Source: Plazaster borealis
Lineage: Eukaryota; Echinodermata; Asteroidea; Forcipulatida; Labidiasteridae
Assembly (NCBI GenBank): GCA_021014325.1
Contig: CM037473.1
Coordinates: forward strand, 14,012,696 to 14,076,695
Length of the DNA stretch: 64,000 bases
Reading direction: 5' to 3'
Below, piece by piece: positions 22,351 through 34,157 of the stretch. Numbering within the stretch: position 1 is the stretch's first letter; each line of letters opens with the position of its first letter. The position numbers and the translations under genes are program-made. The notes under the pieces are model-generated. The model worked only from the letters and a program-made list of their open reading frames with translations, was not told the DNA's origin and searched no databases.

Positions 22351-23526
22351 AAAACTGAACATTTCTTCTCATTTCCCATCCACTGTGCACTGTCCTGTTA
22401 TTGCGCTTGCGCAAATGGAAGTACAATGAAATTAATAAATACACACACAAAAATTAAAAAGTATGTTAAACCCTGTGGACAGCAAAGTGGCTTCAAGCAA
22501 CTTGTACCAAAAGTCAAAGTATGTCATGTCATTTACTTGGCATTTTCTAATGTTTCATGTGTTAACACAGTACTGGTATCTACCATTCTGAAAGAAGAAA
22601 AAAAACCAAAGAATATCTCCGTTGTGCTTTACCCCATAGATTTTTGCTGTAAATTGTGTGTACATATGTAACTCTAATCTTTGAAGTGCAATATCTACAT
22701 GTATGTTTTTGATACAAGTAAATTTTAACGAAAAGTATGTTAAACCCTGTTGGACCCAACAAACATTTTTTTGGTTGGTATTGCAAGAACATACTTATAC
22801 AATTTGTAGGTAAGAACCAAAATGTATACATATATATAAAGCCAAGTCTGAGTGGTTGTAGTGATTCTACAGAAAGTAAATTTGAAAGCATTAAATACCT
22901 CAAGGAAAGTCTGATTTTTACTTTTAAGAATCCATCCTCTTGGGAAATAGATGTTTAAATTATACTTTGAGTACCGGTACTTGTAGTTTATTATTGGTTG
23001 GTTTATTTTAAGAAATGTCAACCATAAAATCATTATGTGAAATATTTCATGATCAATTTGTGCATCAAGATTGTTGTTCCGTGACAGGATCTTGAAAAAA
23101 AGGGAGACTTAGAACAGTTTTTTTATCATCTGTTATAAATTTTCTGTTTTCAATCTAAATCATCCTAAATCACTTGACATTTGACCACAAATCCGCAGGT
23201 AAAAAGGGGACCCAGCATGGTGAGACGGCAGTGAACATTTTCTCCCAGTGTTCTTGACTGTAATAACTGATATTGATCACATTTACCAATGTCTCTAAAA
23301 CTAATGTGTTTTGGGGTGATACAAATATGTTGTACTCTGACGTTTGATAACACTCTCAGAGTGGTTCAGAGATATGTTTGTTGAAAGCTAAAGGATTGGA
23401 GTGAATGTTGTCTTAAAACTGATGATGTATCAATGTAAACTTTGTATTGTGAGAAACTGATAATGCAGGCAATATTAACAAATTAATGCCTAAACCGTTT
23501 CATGTTTTATCATGAAAAAGGGTCGG

Positions 23527-26500
23527 TTATCGGAAGGTGAGTTTTCTCTTTAATTCCTGCAACATGAGTGTCCTCTCCACACCTTGGTTTTTAAAGATAG
23601 ATCTGTTCTCCTGAGCTCGTCGAGCCAGGTACGGAAGGAGGTCATCTATTGGCCCATACGGAGAGGACTTGTAGATGAGGTAACCCTCTCGACCTATGTG
23701 GGGAAAAACAAAACAATAGTTATGCAGTAAACTGATTACAAACTAATAATTCTTTCTAAGCTTGCAATCTATGCTGATTTAACAACACTGTTTACTGCCT
23801 ACCACGGTCCTTAGTCAACTTCTCACTCTCAAACCACACTATTCTCAACCAGGACCTTTACATTGTTGGCTCAATTCCTCACTTTGGTTATGCCTCACTG
23901 GACGTTTCCTACTTCTCAAATACCTGTCCCAGTTTAAACCTCAAGTTATCTTTCTTTCATTTGACTGCCACTTTCTCCTATAGTTGTTCCCTGTGCCATG
24001 AGCATCCCTGTGCAATGCTTGGCAGACACCATTGCTATGTCAAGTTTGATTTATTCTTATTTATACTAATATTTAAATGGATCACGAAAGAGGTATAATA
24101 GTGGGGGGTCTTGTACATCGAACTCAAGCTCTGGTGTTGTCAGAGTGTGGGTTCAGGTCCCGTTGTGGTGCTTGTGTCCTTAAGAGAAGATCCACACTTG
24201 CTTTAGCCAGGGCCCAATTTCATAGAGCTGCTTAAGCAGTAAATATTACCTAAACATTTCCTGCTAAGCAAAAATTAGCAGGATACCAGTCACAAATTGT
24301 ACGTGTGAAATGGTATTTTGGCCGGTAACCTTATTCTAATAAGCATAATTTTGTAGTGCTTAGCTACTTTTTGTGCTTAAGCAGCTCTATGAAATTGGGC
24401 CTTGGTGGAACGCAAAGCAGAGGGTCCCAAAGAACCAAGTATGTGTACAATGTACATCAGGCTGTACAATTGGGTCTCATAAATCATTATAGCTGTGCGT
24501 ACATTGTTAAGGAGTGCTTGGAGATACCTGTACATATTAAAACGTATCTAAGTTGTGTATATTAAGAAAGCAATTTCTTACTTCAAAGTGTCAATTTCTT
24601 ACCTAGCGCATAGGTGATGTGGTCCGCCATGCCCAATACTTGACCAAAGATAACCTCACCAGATGTACGAGATAATCCCAACGCCTGCATCCTTAAAAAA
24701 GAAAGGGGGGGAGACTCTACCATTAAAAACCAAGAAACCTTTTCAAGCAGGAAGTTGGTTTACATACTTTAAATTGAGTGACTGTGAGTAACTAAAAGGC
24801 TTGTGGCTGTGGCTGGATTGCCACGTTAACATGCGGTGAAGCATATAGGTTGCCCCTTGGCAACAGCCGCAGCCGCCAATTCGGACACGGCTTATATCAA
24901 TTGCCTTATTTGGCGTGTTGTGGCCGAGCGGATAAGAGCACCAGACTCAAGCTCTGGTGTTTCTGATCGGCAGAGTGTGGGTTCGAGTCCCGGTCATGAC
25001 AGTTGTGTCCTTAAGCAAGACACTTAACCATTAATGCTTCTCTTCACCCAGGAGTACAAATGGGTACCGGCGAGAGCTGGGAGTAACCTGCGATGGACTG
25101 GCAGCCTGTCCAGGGGAATAGAAATATTCTCAGTGTGCTAAGGAAACCAGATATAAACACCGGCCTGATGAGCCATATTGGCTCGGGACAGACTTTACTT
25201 TACTTACTTTAATGCTGCTTTCCGCACTGACTCTTCATTATGAGTTGCTACAATGATTGCACATTTGCCAGGATTCTTATGTATGTGAGTCAGCATGAAG
25301 CCAACGGTGTTGTTGTACATCTCACTTGTAGCTTCAAAGCTCGGATGGCATGGATCTTTACATTGAGAGGGAAAAAACAAAATGTTAACAAAGATATTCA
25401 CAGAAACCAGTCTGGGAATTGTTTATCCATGATGAAATCAGTAGCATGAACTAAATCCCAGTTGCATGCCCAAGTTGCCTCCATGACCCTGGTAATTGCC
25501 TTGGTGCCCTTTGAAATTTTGTATTCCCCTCAAAGAGTTGCCCCTCACCAAGGGAAAACTTCCTTGCCCTAAGTGTCGGGTCTGGAGTTAGTTGAACAAC
25601 CATTTGCAACCATTCATGTATGTCGGGCACAGCACAACTAACCTGCACAGAACTACACAGAACTAATAAACCCTTCCCATGAAATATGCTAATTACATTT
25701 ATGCAAGCGTACATACACTGGTTGGCAAATGCCTGGGGCCCGGGTCTGGGATTTGAACCAGCCCTGTCTATGTAGCCCGTCTATTGGTTTAAACCAAAGC
25801 ACTGGTCAAAATTTCAAAGAGCTGCCAAAGCACAAAAAGTAGCTGAAAGCACAACAAAAATATGCTCACCAGAATAAGGTTACCAGCCAAAACACCTTGT
25901 CACATGTACAATATGTGACTGGTAACCTGCTCATTTTTTCTTAGCAGCAACTTTTAAAGCAATATTTTCTGCTTTTTACCTTCTAATTGATGCCTCTTTG
26001 CATATTCTTTCTCTCCCTCTAGATAGGCTCCTCTGACTATTTTAACTCCAAAACATAAATCCTGTTTTTCTGCCCACTGCAAGTCCTTTTTGAGTTCATC
26101 AAAGGTTTTCTAAGGAGAAATATAAACATTTTACTAAAGTGTGATTTAAGTGTCTGAAATTCTCCTGAATCCAGGATTTTTTAAACATCTTGTCTTGGCT
26201 TCAAACTGTCTCGGAAGGTGTGAACAAAATTATGCTAACCAGAATAAGGTTACCAGCCAAAACACCTTGTCACACGTACAATATGTAACTGGTATACTGC
26301 TTATTTTTTGCTTAGGAGCAAATTTTAAAGCACTGTTTTGTGGTGGTGGTGTAGAGAGTCTGTAATACCTCTAAAATTTCACAACCTTGGGTGTTTAGGG
26401 GCTGTATGATCTCTATAGACCGAGAGGAAACCCGTCATGCTCATTTTCAGGATTTATCATTGCACAATCACAACCATGGTTACTTTGAAATTTTTTGTCT

Positions 26501-29500
26501 GAACAGCTCATTTTTCTTGGATATCATTTGATAGAAATTCTCATATCAGCATTTTCAAGGTACGCAATTGTATAGCCTTTTCTATAACAGATGTAATAAA
26601 TGCTAAGGGGCTATAAGAATATTGTGGTACCCACTGTTTGGGCTGTTGTATACTGCACTTTTGCTTCCAAAGCCTTCCCCAGGGCATTATTAAAGTAAAC
26701 AAACTCCCCACTGAGGTAATCCTGATAAGACATTTAACCTCCAATTTTATGCTTTCTGATGTTCTTTTGTGAAGTTGTTTTTTGTACACATGCAGACATC
26801 CTTGGTTTGCCCTTTCCTTCTTTCATGGTTTGTCAACCCACCTTTGTTCAAATCGTCATTATCCACAAGTAGACAACCTTGCCCGCAAACAAAGTACTTT
26901 TTTATCAAATGGCATATAGACTGGTACGCTATGATTTATGTACAATAAGTCACACATATAAAGGCACTGAACACGTTTGGTAATTGTCAAAGACCAGTGT
27001 TCTCACTTGGTGTATCCCAACATATGCATAAAATAACAAGCCTGTGAAAATTTGGGCTCAATTGGTCATCGAAGTTGCAAGAAAGTGATGAAAGAAAAAA
27101 ACACCCTTGTTGTACAAATTTGTGTGCTTTCAGATAGGAATAAAAGGCTTCTGGCAAGAAGTTTTTATTATTTTAGTGAGAAATTACCTCTTTCTCAAAA
27201 ACTATGTTACTTCAGAGGGAGTTGTTTCTCACAATGTTTTATACTATCAACAGCTCTCTGTTGCTTGTTACCAAGTATGAGTAATTACCAAACGTGTCCA
27301 GTGCCTTCAAACTCTTTCTACCTGACTAGACTGCTTTACTATGTTTGTTGTGTTGGTCTTTGATAAATACTCTGCCAGGGTCAAAATGTGAGATCAGTGT
27401 TGTTACAGTGGTTTGCATTTGTACCACAGACACAGTATAAATAGGCAGTAATTGCAGCAACTACTTTTAGTTTAAAGGGATTTTATATATTCGGTAATTG
27501 GAACCCACTGTTTGTTTCAATCCTATATAGTTGTAGATGTATAGGCCTACCATAAAACTAACCTGTGAAAATTTTATTTCAAAAGGTGGTAGTGTTTCTG
27601 AGATATTGCCAAAAATCTCGAGCGGTTATGTCAAATTTTTGGGGATAAAAAGTGATAGCTTTTTCCATAACCGAAGTGAAAAGTTTCTCAAAATGCATTA
27701 TACTATACAAAGCTGCTGTACTTCTCACCAAGTAAGTTTTTATTGCCGTTCATTTTTTAGAGTCATTACCAAAATGTATACAGACCCTTTAATACTAAAG
27801 TAAAATCAGTACATGTATGGTGAACATTTAGTTCATGTAAATTTTTAAAAACCTCGTACAAGTACTACAGTAATCACCTTAACAACAAAGGACAATTGTT
27901 TTTGTTTTTGAAACAAAAGCGAGAGATTTACCTTTAAATAACATTGATAGGTATTCCATATGTAAGGTCTCGCCTTATTGAACTTCATCATGAGTGCCAA
28001 GGTTAGCAGTGTTAACCCCGGATTAATATTCGTCTTCTCTGCATCCACCAGTATCTGTATATTGTTCTGTACTGCATGCTGTGTAAAAAAAACCATGTGG
28101 TATAGTTAAAGTCCAGGGCCCAATTTCATAGAGCTGCTTATAAGCACAAAAAGTAGCTGAGCACAACAAAATTATGCTTACCAGAATAAGGTTACCAGCC
28201 AAACTACCATGTCACATGTACAAGTTGTGACTGGTATCCTGCTCATTTCTGCTCAGCAGACAATTTTTAAGCAATATTTTCTGCTTAAGCAGCTCTATGA
28301 AATTGGGCCCCTGGGCTTGATTTTCACAAAGCACTAAAGGCCATATAAGCCTGTAAGCACAACATCTCAGCTCAGTACAAAAATATCCTGCTTAGAAAAA
28401 ATAGGTTACCAGCCCGAATACCATACAGTTACCATTGCTGGAACTGGTACCCCACTCATTTCTTGCTTAGCAAAGAAGTTTGCTAAGCAGAATTTTTTTC
28501 TGCTTAACAGCTTTATGAAATTGGGCCCATGTCAAACAGGGCAACCCAGGCAATTTGGAGGCAACCGCCAGCACTGCATGCAAAAGGAAAAAATCATCAT
28601 CACAAAAGACAATCTTCTAGCTATAAAATACCATCCCAAAGAAAATAATAAGAAAACTGAAATGTGAATGAATTTTCTTATTGGAGAAACTGGTTGCCTG
28701 TAAATTGACTCTTGTGACATGGCCTTTTGATACATCTTAAAGGGAAATGTTGCCTTGGAATGGGCGATTTGGGCTTTAAAAGGTGTTCAAAAGTTTTCGT
28801 TATCAAATGAATATGATTGGAAAGATGTTTTGAAAGTAGAATCAAATAGTCCACACAAATGTATGCCTTGAAATTGTGTGGTTTCCCTTTTGTTTTGTGA
28901 ACTAACATTTTGTGGAACCGAATTTTTGACTCCACAAAATGGTGGACCATGTAAGTTCACGTAGTAAAAGGAAAACCACACATTTCGAGGGATATGTGTG
29001 TGGATAATTTTATAACAAACGCTTTTTCCTCTTTTTACAGCCCAATGCGCCTACTAATATGAAGGCAACGTGTCTGTATACGTTTGGTAATTACTCATAA
29101 AATTAATGGAAATAAAAACTTTATTTATTTATTTATTTATTAATTTTTATTTATTTATTTATCATTATTATAATCATTTTTATTTGATTGATTGATTGAT
29201 TTTTTTTTTTTTTTTTTTTTTGGGGGGGGGGGGGTTGGTGGGCAATCGAATATATCTGAAATCCAATGTACCAAAAACATTAACTACCAAGATTGGTTAA
29301 AATATACACATCAATATATGAAGATAATGCAGAGATAATGATGGGCCAACTGTGTGCAAAGAACCAACTTTAAATCAATTTCGCACTTCACTTGCGGTAT
29401 GTTTCAGTGGGGAGGGGAAAATGGGGGTGGGGAAAACACTCCCCCCATAGCACCGCCAAAGACTAATGACCGTAAAAGTATGACATATGTTTTTTAATTA

Positions 29501-32500
29501 GAGAGAAAGATGACGACTGTACTTCTTAAAAGTTTATTTGTTTGATTTTGTTGTTTTACCTCACATATTTTGTTGAGTCTCCACAAGGTGAGCTGAAGAT
29601 GATTATATTCAGCATCGGTCAGGAGAGGGATTGGTGCCATATTCCCATCTAATCCTTGGGCTAGATTACGCACACTAAGGGGAGACTCGTTGTCATAGAG
29701 TAAATGGTACTCTGCAAGTTTTTCTGCTAACCGGGCCTGTACAACAAGAAGACAAATATTAATTTTTGGGTCTGTCACATTTCTGCTGCATTTTACGACT
29801 TTGAGAGTGTGGTAGATGAAGGGCAGATCTCAAATTGAGTTAGCTGACTTTAACCATCCATGTAAATTATTTCAATTTCTTTTATTATTTTTCCACTTGA
29901 CTTGATGTATTTTTAAAAACAAATTTGTTACACACTGTATGCAGATCAAGATTTGGGTATAAAAACATTTTTTGTTGTTACAGTATCTTATAGTACAGGG
30001 CTTGAATTTTACACCAGACCACCGGCCCGAGGCCAGTGATTTTAGTGTCGGGCCAGTAAACTCAAGACACTGCAAGTCAGATGGTCTCGTATTTTTCAAT
30101 TCAAAATCTTTGTCTCTAAAGAATGATGTTCAAATGTTGAGTTTGAGTCTCACAATTATCTTTCAATCCTGCTGAGTATCACCAATATAAAACAGAAGAG
30201 ATAAATCTTCTCTTAGTGTTTGGTTCAAATAAAAATAGTTTAGATGATAAACTGTGTTCTCATTATTTTGATTCTAGTCTCATCTCATTTTGATTCTGGT
30301 AAATGAAATCCCTTTCCAGTAAATTTAGATTCTGAGCTACAAGTCCTACGGTCTTGTGGATTTTCCCCTCAAATTCGAGCCCTGTAGTATTTATTTTTAT
30401 CTATTTTCTATAAAATGAATACAAAGTGACTGATAAAGGAAAGTAGCAAAGTAGGCTGAGAACCGCTCTATGGGAGATCTTTTGTTTTGTTTTACTGCAG
30501 GGGTGAACAGACTCATAATTGCCTTGTAACATTGAGTAATGCTTTTCTTAATAGCTCAAATGAAAACAAACACAAAAACAAGAGTCCACAGCATGTCTGT
30601 CTAGTAAACAATACATTGTTGGACTCGACATGTTAGGCCAAATAAAAAAAATACATGTTTAGCGTCCCCACCCGCTTCCTTTTTAGAGGCCGCCTCCCTT
30701 TTTTTCTCTTTTTTTTAAAGAATTTTTTTTACATTTTTATTATCCCTGACGATTTTTTATTTATTTTTAATAAATAAGATCGTATTTTCGACTTCAGCAC
30801 AGCAAAAAAAGCACACCGAAAAAAGCTGGCAACCATCTTGAAAAATAGCCTGGCCGATTTATCTCGAAAAACTTGTCGGGCGGCCATTTTGAAAAGAAAA
30901 AAAAGAAAGACAAAAAAAAAGCCCTCCTCCTTCCTTTTTTCAAAAAGGCAGGACGCTTTAAACATGTTTTTTTATTTGGCCTTACATCCACAAGACCTGA
31001 ATCATATTTTTGAATTATCATAATATTATGAATTGATGAACTTTTGGAAGGAGATTTTGACTTTTCTAATCTTCATGTCTTCCCGCCGCCGGGCTATTTA
31101 ACGGGCAGGTTTTTTTTTATATTAGTAAATACAATCTGACAAATAGTACATTTTTATCATGTTGGGAGAATAAACTCCAAACTGTTGGACTTGTTTACAG
31201 GCCTTATGCCAAATTGCAAGTTACGAATCAGGCCAGCAGTCAAGAGGACATTCCAGAATTCAACCCCTTGATTATGGAATATATTCTAACCAGATGAATT
31301 AACATACCAAAACATCTGCCTTGGAGAATGAAGTAACTTTGAGTTGGCTCACTGGACTGAACTTCTCTGCTAACCGAGCTGAGAGATCGTTGCTGGCCAT
31401 GTAGTTCCTGGCATTCTTATCGTATCTTGGTTCATCGTAACTGCCCCGTTAAAAAAAGAAACCTTGTATCTGTTAAAACTCTCGCGGACAGGACACTTTT
31501 TGAGGAATGTATTATAATTATTGAACCGTCGCTTCTTTAAATTTTAACAATTACAAAATATCAGATGCGAACCTGTCTTGACTCTCCCCGACGTCTTCCT
31601 CGGCTGTAATGGCCAAGATAGTCGCTACACCTACATTTTGAAATTTGTTAACGAGTTCCTTTGCTTCGACCTCTCCGTTTCCTGCGATGAAGTGGCCGTA
31701 GAATGTGCACCTTGCAAAGAATTCAAAGAGCCGCTGCCCAAGAAGACGCTGTGAAATACTCATGATCTATTTGGGTCGGCAACAAATATAAAATTAATTG
31801 GATAGCTATTGTGCCTACAAAACAATCAAAGGTGGCCCAGACCACCAGCGGCCACGTTACATATGGTTATGAATATGATATAAATTCTTATAATTTTTTG
31901 TTGCACATTAGGATCATAGTTGTATTGTATAAAAAAAAGTATAAAATCCTACCCCACAATTGCAACTAAAACAACAACTTCTTTTAAAATAGACAAACGC
32001 TTCAGAGCCCCACGTCTATTTATATAGTCTAGAAATGTCATATTAATATGCTATTTTTGTAGTAGTTTTACTAGTCCGTCTTTTTATAATACCTTTAAAC
32101 TGTTGTCAACAAATGTACTGTAGCTGCATAATTTCAGCACAAATAATCCACGAGAAAGCTCTCTGAGGGTCTTATCTCGGAAGGCTTCCGGTGTTGAAAG
32201 ATTAAAATGCTGCTTGCCAACTTCAGAATGGGATCTTCGACAACTAAGGCGACAATCTGAGGTGGGGATTGTACCGACAGAAGGTCTCAGCTGTCTCGGC
32301 CAAGAATTCCCGGTGGAGTTCAACGTCTGCTGCTGCCGTCCGAACAACAACGATTCACGGCAGTGAAGTCCAGCGGCCAAGCCCCCGCCGTGGTGGTGGC
32401 GGGGAAGTGTTCGGATCCCGGGTGCATTTTGAAGTTTAACTGTCAAATTTGCCTGTTTGTTAGAGTGTAAACACTTGATATTGAAGGGAAACAGCTCCGA

Positions 32501-32536
32501 AAGAACGGGCTGCGATCGCAACATCACGGTGCACAT
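23527..32536 (-). CDS. PRODH2: Proline/hydroxyproline dehydrogenase, mitochondrial, 9 exons
   Basis: Exons in reading order: 32536-32093, 31766-31573, 31440-31308, 29736-29560, 28078-27932, 26109-25980, 25355-25208, 24691-24603, 23693-23527. All junctions are GT/AG with matching phase, total 1629 nt, 542 residues. The enzyme is a flavoprotein of the inner mitochondrial membrane that oxidises proline or trans-4-hydroxyproline to the pyrroline carboxylate and passes electrons to ubiquinone. Residues 1-105 are basic and Ser/Arg-rich, as in a mitochondrial targeting peptide. The catalytic barrel shows ILVDAEKT (near 326), NTYQCYLK (358-365), VKIVRGAYLE (near 388), ATHNEESVR (near 446), FGQVLGM (near 472) and YLARRAQEN, whose paired arginines bind the substrate carboxylate in this family. 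The motifs MLTH...ATHNEESVR and GMADHITYALG resemble PRODH2 more than PRODH. Family assignment is firm; the paralogue choice is from memory of the families. Start is the first in-frame ATG; a second Met four codons on is possible. Confidence 0.9.
24090..24205 (+). repeat. Partial type 1 SINE
   Basis: CAAGCTCTGGTGTTGTCAGA and GTGTGGGTTCAGGTCCCG, then TTGTGTCCTTAAG, match the type 1 SINE head. It directly abuts the family C element at 24210. Confidence 0.55.
24210..24402. mobile_element. Family C palindromic element
   Basis: Starts GGGCCCAATTTCATAGAGC and ends GCAGCTCTATGAAATTGGGC, in intron 8 of the PRODH2-like gene. Confidence 0.85.
24803..24891. repeat. Short inverted-repeat element (GGCTGTGGCTGG type)
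   Basis: GGCTGTGGCTGGATTGCC at the left pairs imperfectly with CAGCCGCCAATTCGGACACG at the right. The latter end is also that of the element at 50607-50726 (CCGCCAATTCGGATACAGCC). Confidence 0.45.
24898..25205 (+). repeat. tRNA-derived SINE, type 1, best-preserved head
   Basis: GTTGTGGCCGAGCGGATAAG carries a nearly perfect A-box of a long-variable-arm (Leu/Ser-like) tRNA, and GGGTTCGAGTCCCGGTC a perfect B-box. The 3' end of the head does not close an acceptor stem, and the SINE body ACAGTTGTGTCCTTAAGCAA follows, so it is a SINE, not a tRNA gene. It ends about 3 bp from the exon 7 donor of the PRODH2-like gene. Confidence 0.8.
25797..25980. mobile_element. Family C element truncated at a splice donor
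   Basis: GGTCAAAATTTCAAAGAGCT starts the copy, and AGCAATATTTTCTGCTTTTT ends it. The family consensus would continue CTGCTTAAGCAGCTC, but here the sequence passes into the minus-strand donor GTAAAAAG of exon 6 of the PRODH2-like gene. Confidence 0.55.
26216..26345. mobile_element. Family C fragment
   Basis: AATTATGCTAACCAGAATAA, then GGTTACCAGCCAAAACACC and GTAACTGGTATACTGC match the interior of family C; both termini are missing. Confidence 0.55.
26959..27310 (+). mobile_element. Family A miniature element, near full length
   Basis: Starts TAAAGGCACTGAACACGTTT and ends ACGTGTCCAGTGCCTTCAA. It contains TTCTTTT-type A/T blocks and the GGGAGTTGTTTCTCACAATG block common to all copies. Intron 5 of the PRODH2-like gene. 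Confidence 0.8.
27472..27792 (+). mobile_element. Family B miniature element
   Basis: Starts TTTAAAGGGATTTTATATA and ends ATGTATACAGACCCTTTAA; slightly shortened in its centre relative to 18442-18834. It lies 140 bp from exon 5 of the PRODH2-like gene. Confidence 0.75.
28116..28310. mobile_element. Family C palindromic element, standard form
   Basis: Starts GGGCCCAATTTCATAGAGC and ends GCTCTATGAAATTGGGCCC. The GCTTACCAGAATAAGGTTAC and GTGACTGGTATCCTGCTC interior blocks are canonical. Confidence 0.85.
28312..28528. mobile_element. Family C variant D, directly adjacent to a standard copy
   Basis: Starts CTGGGCTTGATTTTCACAAA and ends CAGCTTTATGAAATTGGGCC. It is a head-to-tail neighbour of 28116-28310 with essentially no spacer and matches 8702-8898. 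Confidence 0.7.
28737..29075 (+). mobile_element. Short family E relative
   Basis: Starts TTAAAGGGAAATGTTGCC and ends GAAGGCAACGTGTCTG. An internal hairpin GGAACCGAATTTTTGACTCC sits where the complete copies have their 44-bp palindrome. A family B fragment (TGTATACGTTTGGTAATTAC) starts at its end. Confidence 0.6.
29121..29235. repeat. ATTT-rich microsatellite, poly-T and poly-G tract
   Basis: Runs of TTTA units (about 29121-29163), then GATT units, then a stretch of 24 T followed by about 13 G. Intron 4 of the PRODH2-like gene. Confidence 0.85.
29994..30385. mobile_element. CAGGGCTTGAATTT miniature element
   Basis: ACAGGGCTTGAATTTTACAC at the left and AAATTCGAGCCCTGT at the right are inverted repeats. 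The nested copy at 12861-13259 has the same ends. Confidence 0.65.
30634..30983. mobile_element. Miniature element with TIR TAGGCCAAATAAAAAA
   Basis: TAGGCCAAATAAAAAAAATA with TTTAGCGTCC is inverted at the right end as GGACGCTTTAAACATG and TTTTTTTATTTGGCC. Further inverted blocks (AAAAAGCACACCG, CGGCCATTTTG) occur within. A single copy is seen, in intron 3 of the PRODH2-like gene. Confidence 0.7.
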
Positions 32537-34157
32537 TTTTGAAGATCTTGCCCCGATGGAGGTAGAAATGACGGAGTATGCGTTAAATGACCTGACGTTT
32601 AGACCATGGCAGTCTTTCTCTTTCTACCACCATCAACTGAGTGTCTGAGTTTCGTCCAAAGATCGTTGGTTTCGTCCGCTTTTGCCTGCGCCTAGCGCGC
32701 CTGCCTTCAACTTGAAGTAATATCCCGTGTTGTTGTTGTTATTAGTACTTGACAGAAAGGTGAAAGAGTTGCAGCGCCCTCTTGTGGTTAAATACAGATA
32801 TGGACTGATGACCTTTGACACTCTCACAATGGGGGAAGCTAGAAGAGTAGATAGGGGTTATATAGCACCCTTGTTTACAGTTTCCTCAGGCTCTTGCGAG
32901 CTACGGTGATTACGTTCACTTATTTCATTACTAGAAATAGTTATATGACAATACCGTAAGATGGGGGTAACTTTGGCACCCTGGGTAACTTTGGCACTGG
33001 GTTGCATTCATTTTTTAACCAGGGGCTATGGTATTATGTTTAGGAAAACAAGTAACCTTTAAAGTTTACAATTTTGTAATTAATCTACATTTTCAGAGTA
33101 AACAAATATGTATATATAAATGTTTTTATATATGTTTTTTTAATTTTATTTAATTTTTATGTATAATTTATTAACAAAACAGTTTGAACAATGCTGTGTT
33201 TTTTTTTAATCACTGTGGGGGGCATGACATCAAAATAATGTAAAGAAAACACACCGTTTACGTCTATATTGAGCTTGTTTTTGTTTCCCTCTATTTAACA
33301 CAAAACATATAAGCTGCTAAAGTTGCCCCAAACCCGGGGTAACTTTGGCAACACATTAATTGACCCTCAGGGGTTTAATGGAAAAAAATAATTCTAATTT
33401 GTCATAATCACTAATATAGAGGATATCGCCCCTAATGTCACATAGAAGATAAAATAAGCATACACCTCCTACAACCATGGACAAATATTACTGCACCATT
33501 CATACAAAAACTTGCCAAAGTTACCCCATTTAATAATAATTTCTGATGATGTATTTTCTGCCTGCGAATATCACCAACAATATAAAGGCTTGCTGGTCAC
33601 AATCTCCATCTCTTGTTTAAACTCAAAGGTGAGAGAAGATATTGAAACAATGGCTGCAAAACAAAACTGGCTCTTCTAATTGTTTTTTTTTTTTATTGAA
33701 CAACAAACATCAATAGACTGTGCAAGTCTCGCGCATATCGAAAACGAGAAAAAAACTCGAACGAAAACTATATTTTTCTATGAAATCAAACCTAAAATTA
33801 AAACTTGGGACGAGGATGCTTATTGTTTAAAAAAAATCATTTGCCAATCACGTCTAAAATTGTGTGCGTCTATTACAATAATATAGGTAAAATGATGACA
33901 ACATGACCGTCGATCAGTTGGGCAAAATTCTTAATTTTTTACAAGTAACCGGAAACGGAGGTCCGAGTCCTATTCTCAGTTTGTTATTTTGTTGAATTGA
34001 TTTTACTTTCATATTGTTATTCGCTTAGTATTACATCCCCAACAACATAATATGTAATTTTAATAGCCATAAACTACGTTAAACTAAAATAATTGACAAA
34101 AAAAATCCCGCCCACGTAAAACTCCATAATGGTTGGGACCACAATGGTCCCGGAAGT
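32537..34157. other. Upstream of PRODH2 and AT-rich intergenic sequence
   Basis: The first few hundred bases should include the PRODH2-like promoter and 5' UTR; no TATA box stands out. An AC-to-GT repeat element (32957-33531) follows, and 33700-34157 is AT-rich with no convincing exon. Confidence 0.45.
32957..33531. mobile_element. Element carrying repeated GGTAACTTTGGCA motifs
   Basis: The left end has GGGGGTAACTTTGGCACC and GGGTAACTTTGGCACTGGG as a tandem pair. The centre has AAGTTGCCCC and GGGGTAACTTTGGCAACAC as an inverted pair. The right end is TTGCCAAAGTTACCCCATT. The inverted ends suggest a miniature transposon. No coding capacity is seen. Confidence 0.6.

Larger units (their letters stand above)
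20012..23526. other. Convergent intergenic stretch between the TBC-like and PRODH2-like genes
   Basis: Contains the 3' UTRs of both genes. A possible polyadenylation signal for the TBC-like gene is AATAAA at 20490-20495. Candidates for the PRODH2-like gene on the minus strand are at 22987-22992 and 23002-23007. The rest is repeats and AT-rich sequence. No further exon is seen; the 156-residue plus-strand ORF at 22201 runs through a SINE-like repeat. Confidence 0.6.

Noticed and set aside
22201..22671. 156-residue ORF as a gene
   Set aside because: Starts within a SINE-like repeat also found at 16160; no domain seen.
24898..24985. tRNA-Leu or tRNA-Ser gene
   Set aside because: A- and B-boxes are excellent, but the 5' and 3' ends do not form an acceptor stem and the SINE body follows without a break; five more copies share the same body.
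30794..31023. Overlapping basic ORFs on both strands around 30.8-31.0 kb
   Set aside because: They lie in the A/T-rich miniature element with TAGGCCAAATAAAA ends.
23527..32536. Assignment to PRODH (proline-specific) rather than PRODH2
   Set aside because: Not excluded, but the MLTH, ATHNEESVR, DHITYALG and RRAQENRS segments fit PRODH2 better from memory; a phylogeny would decide.
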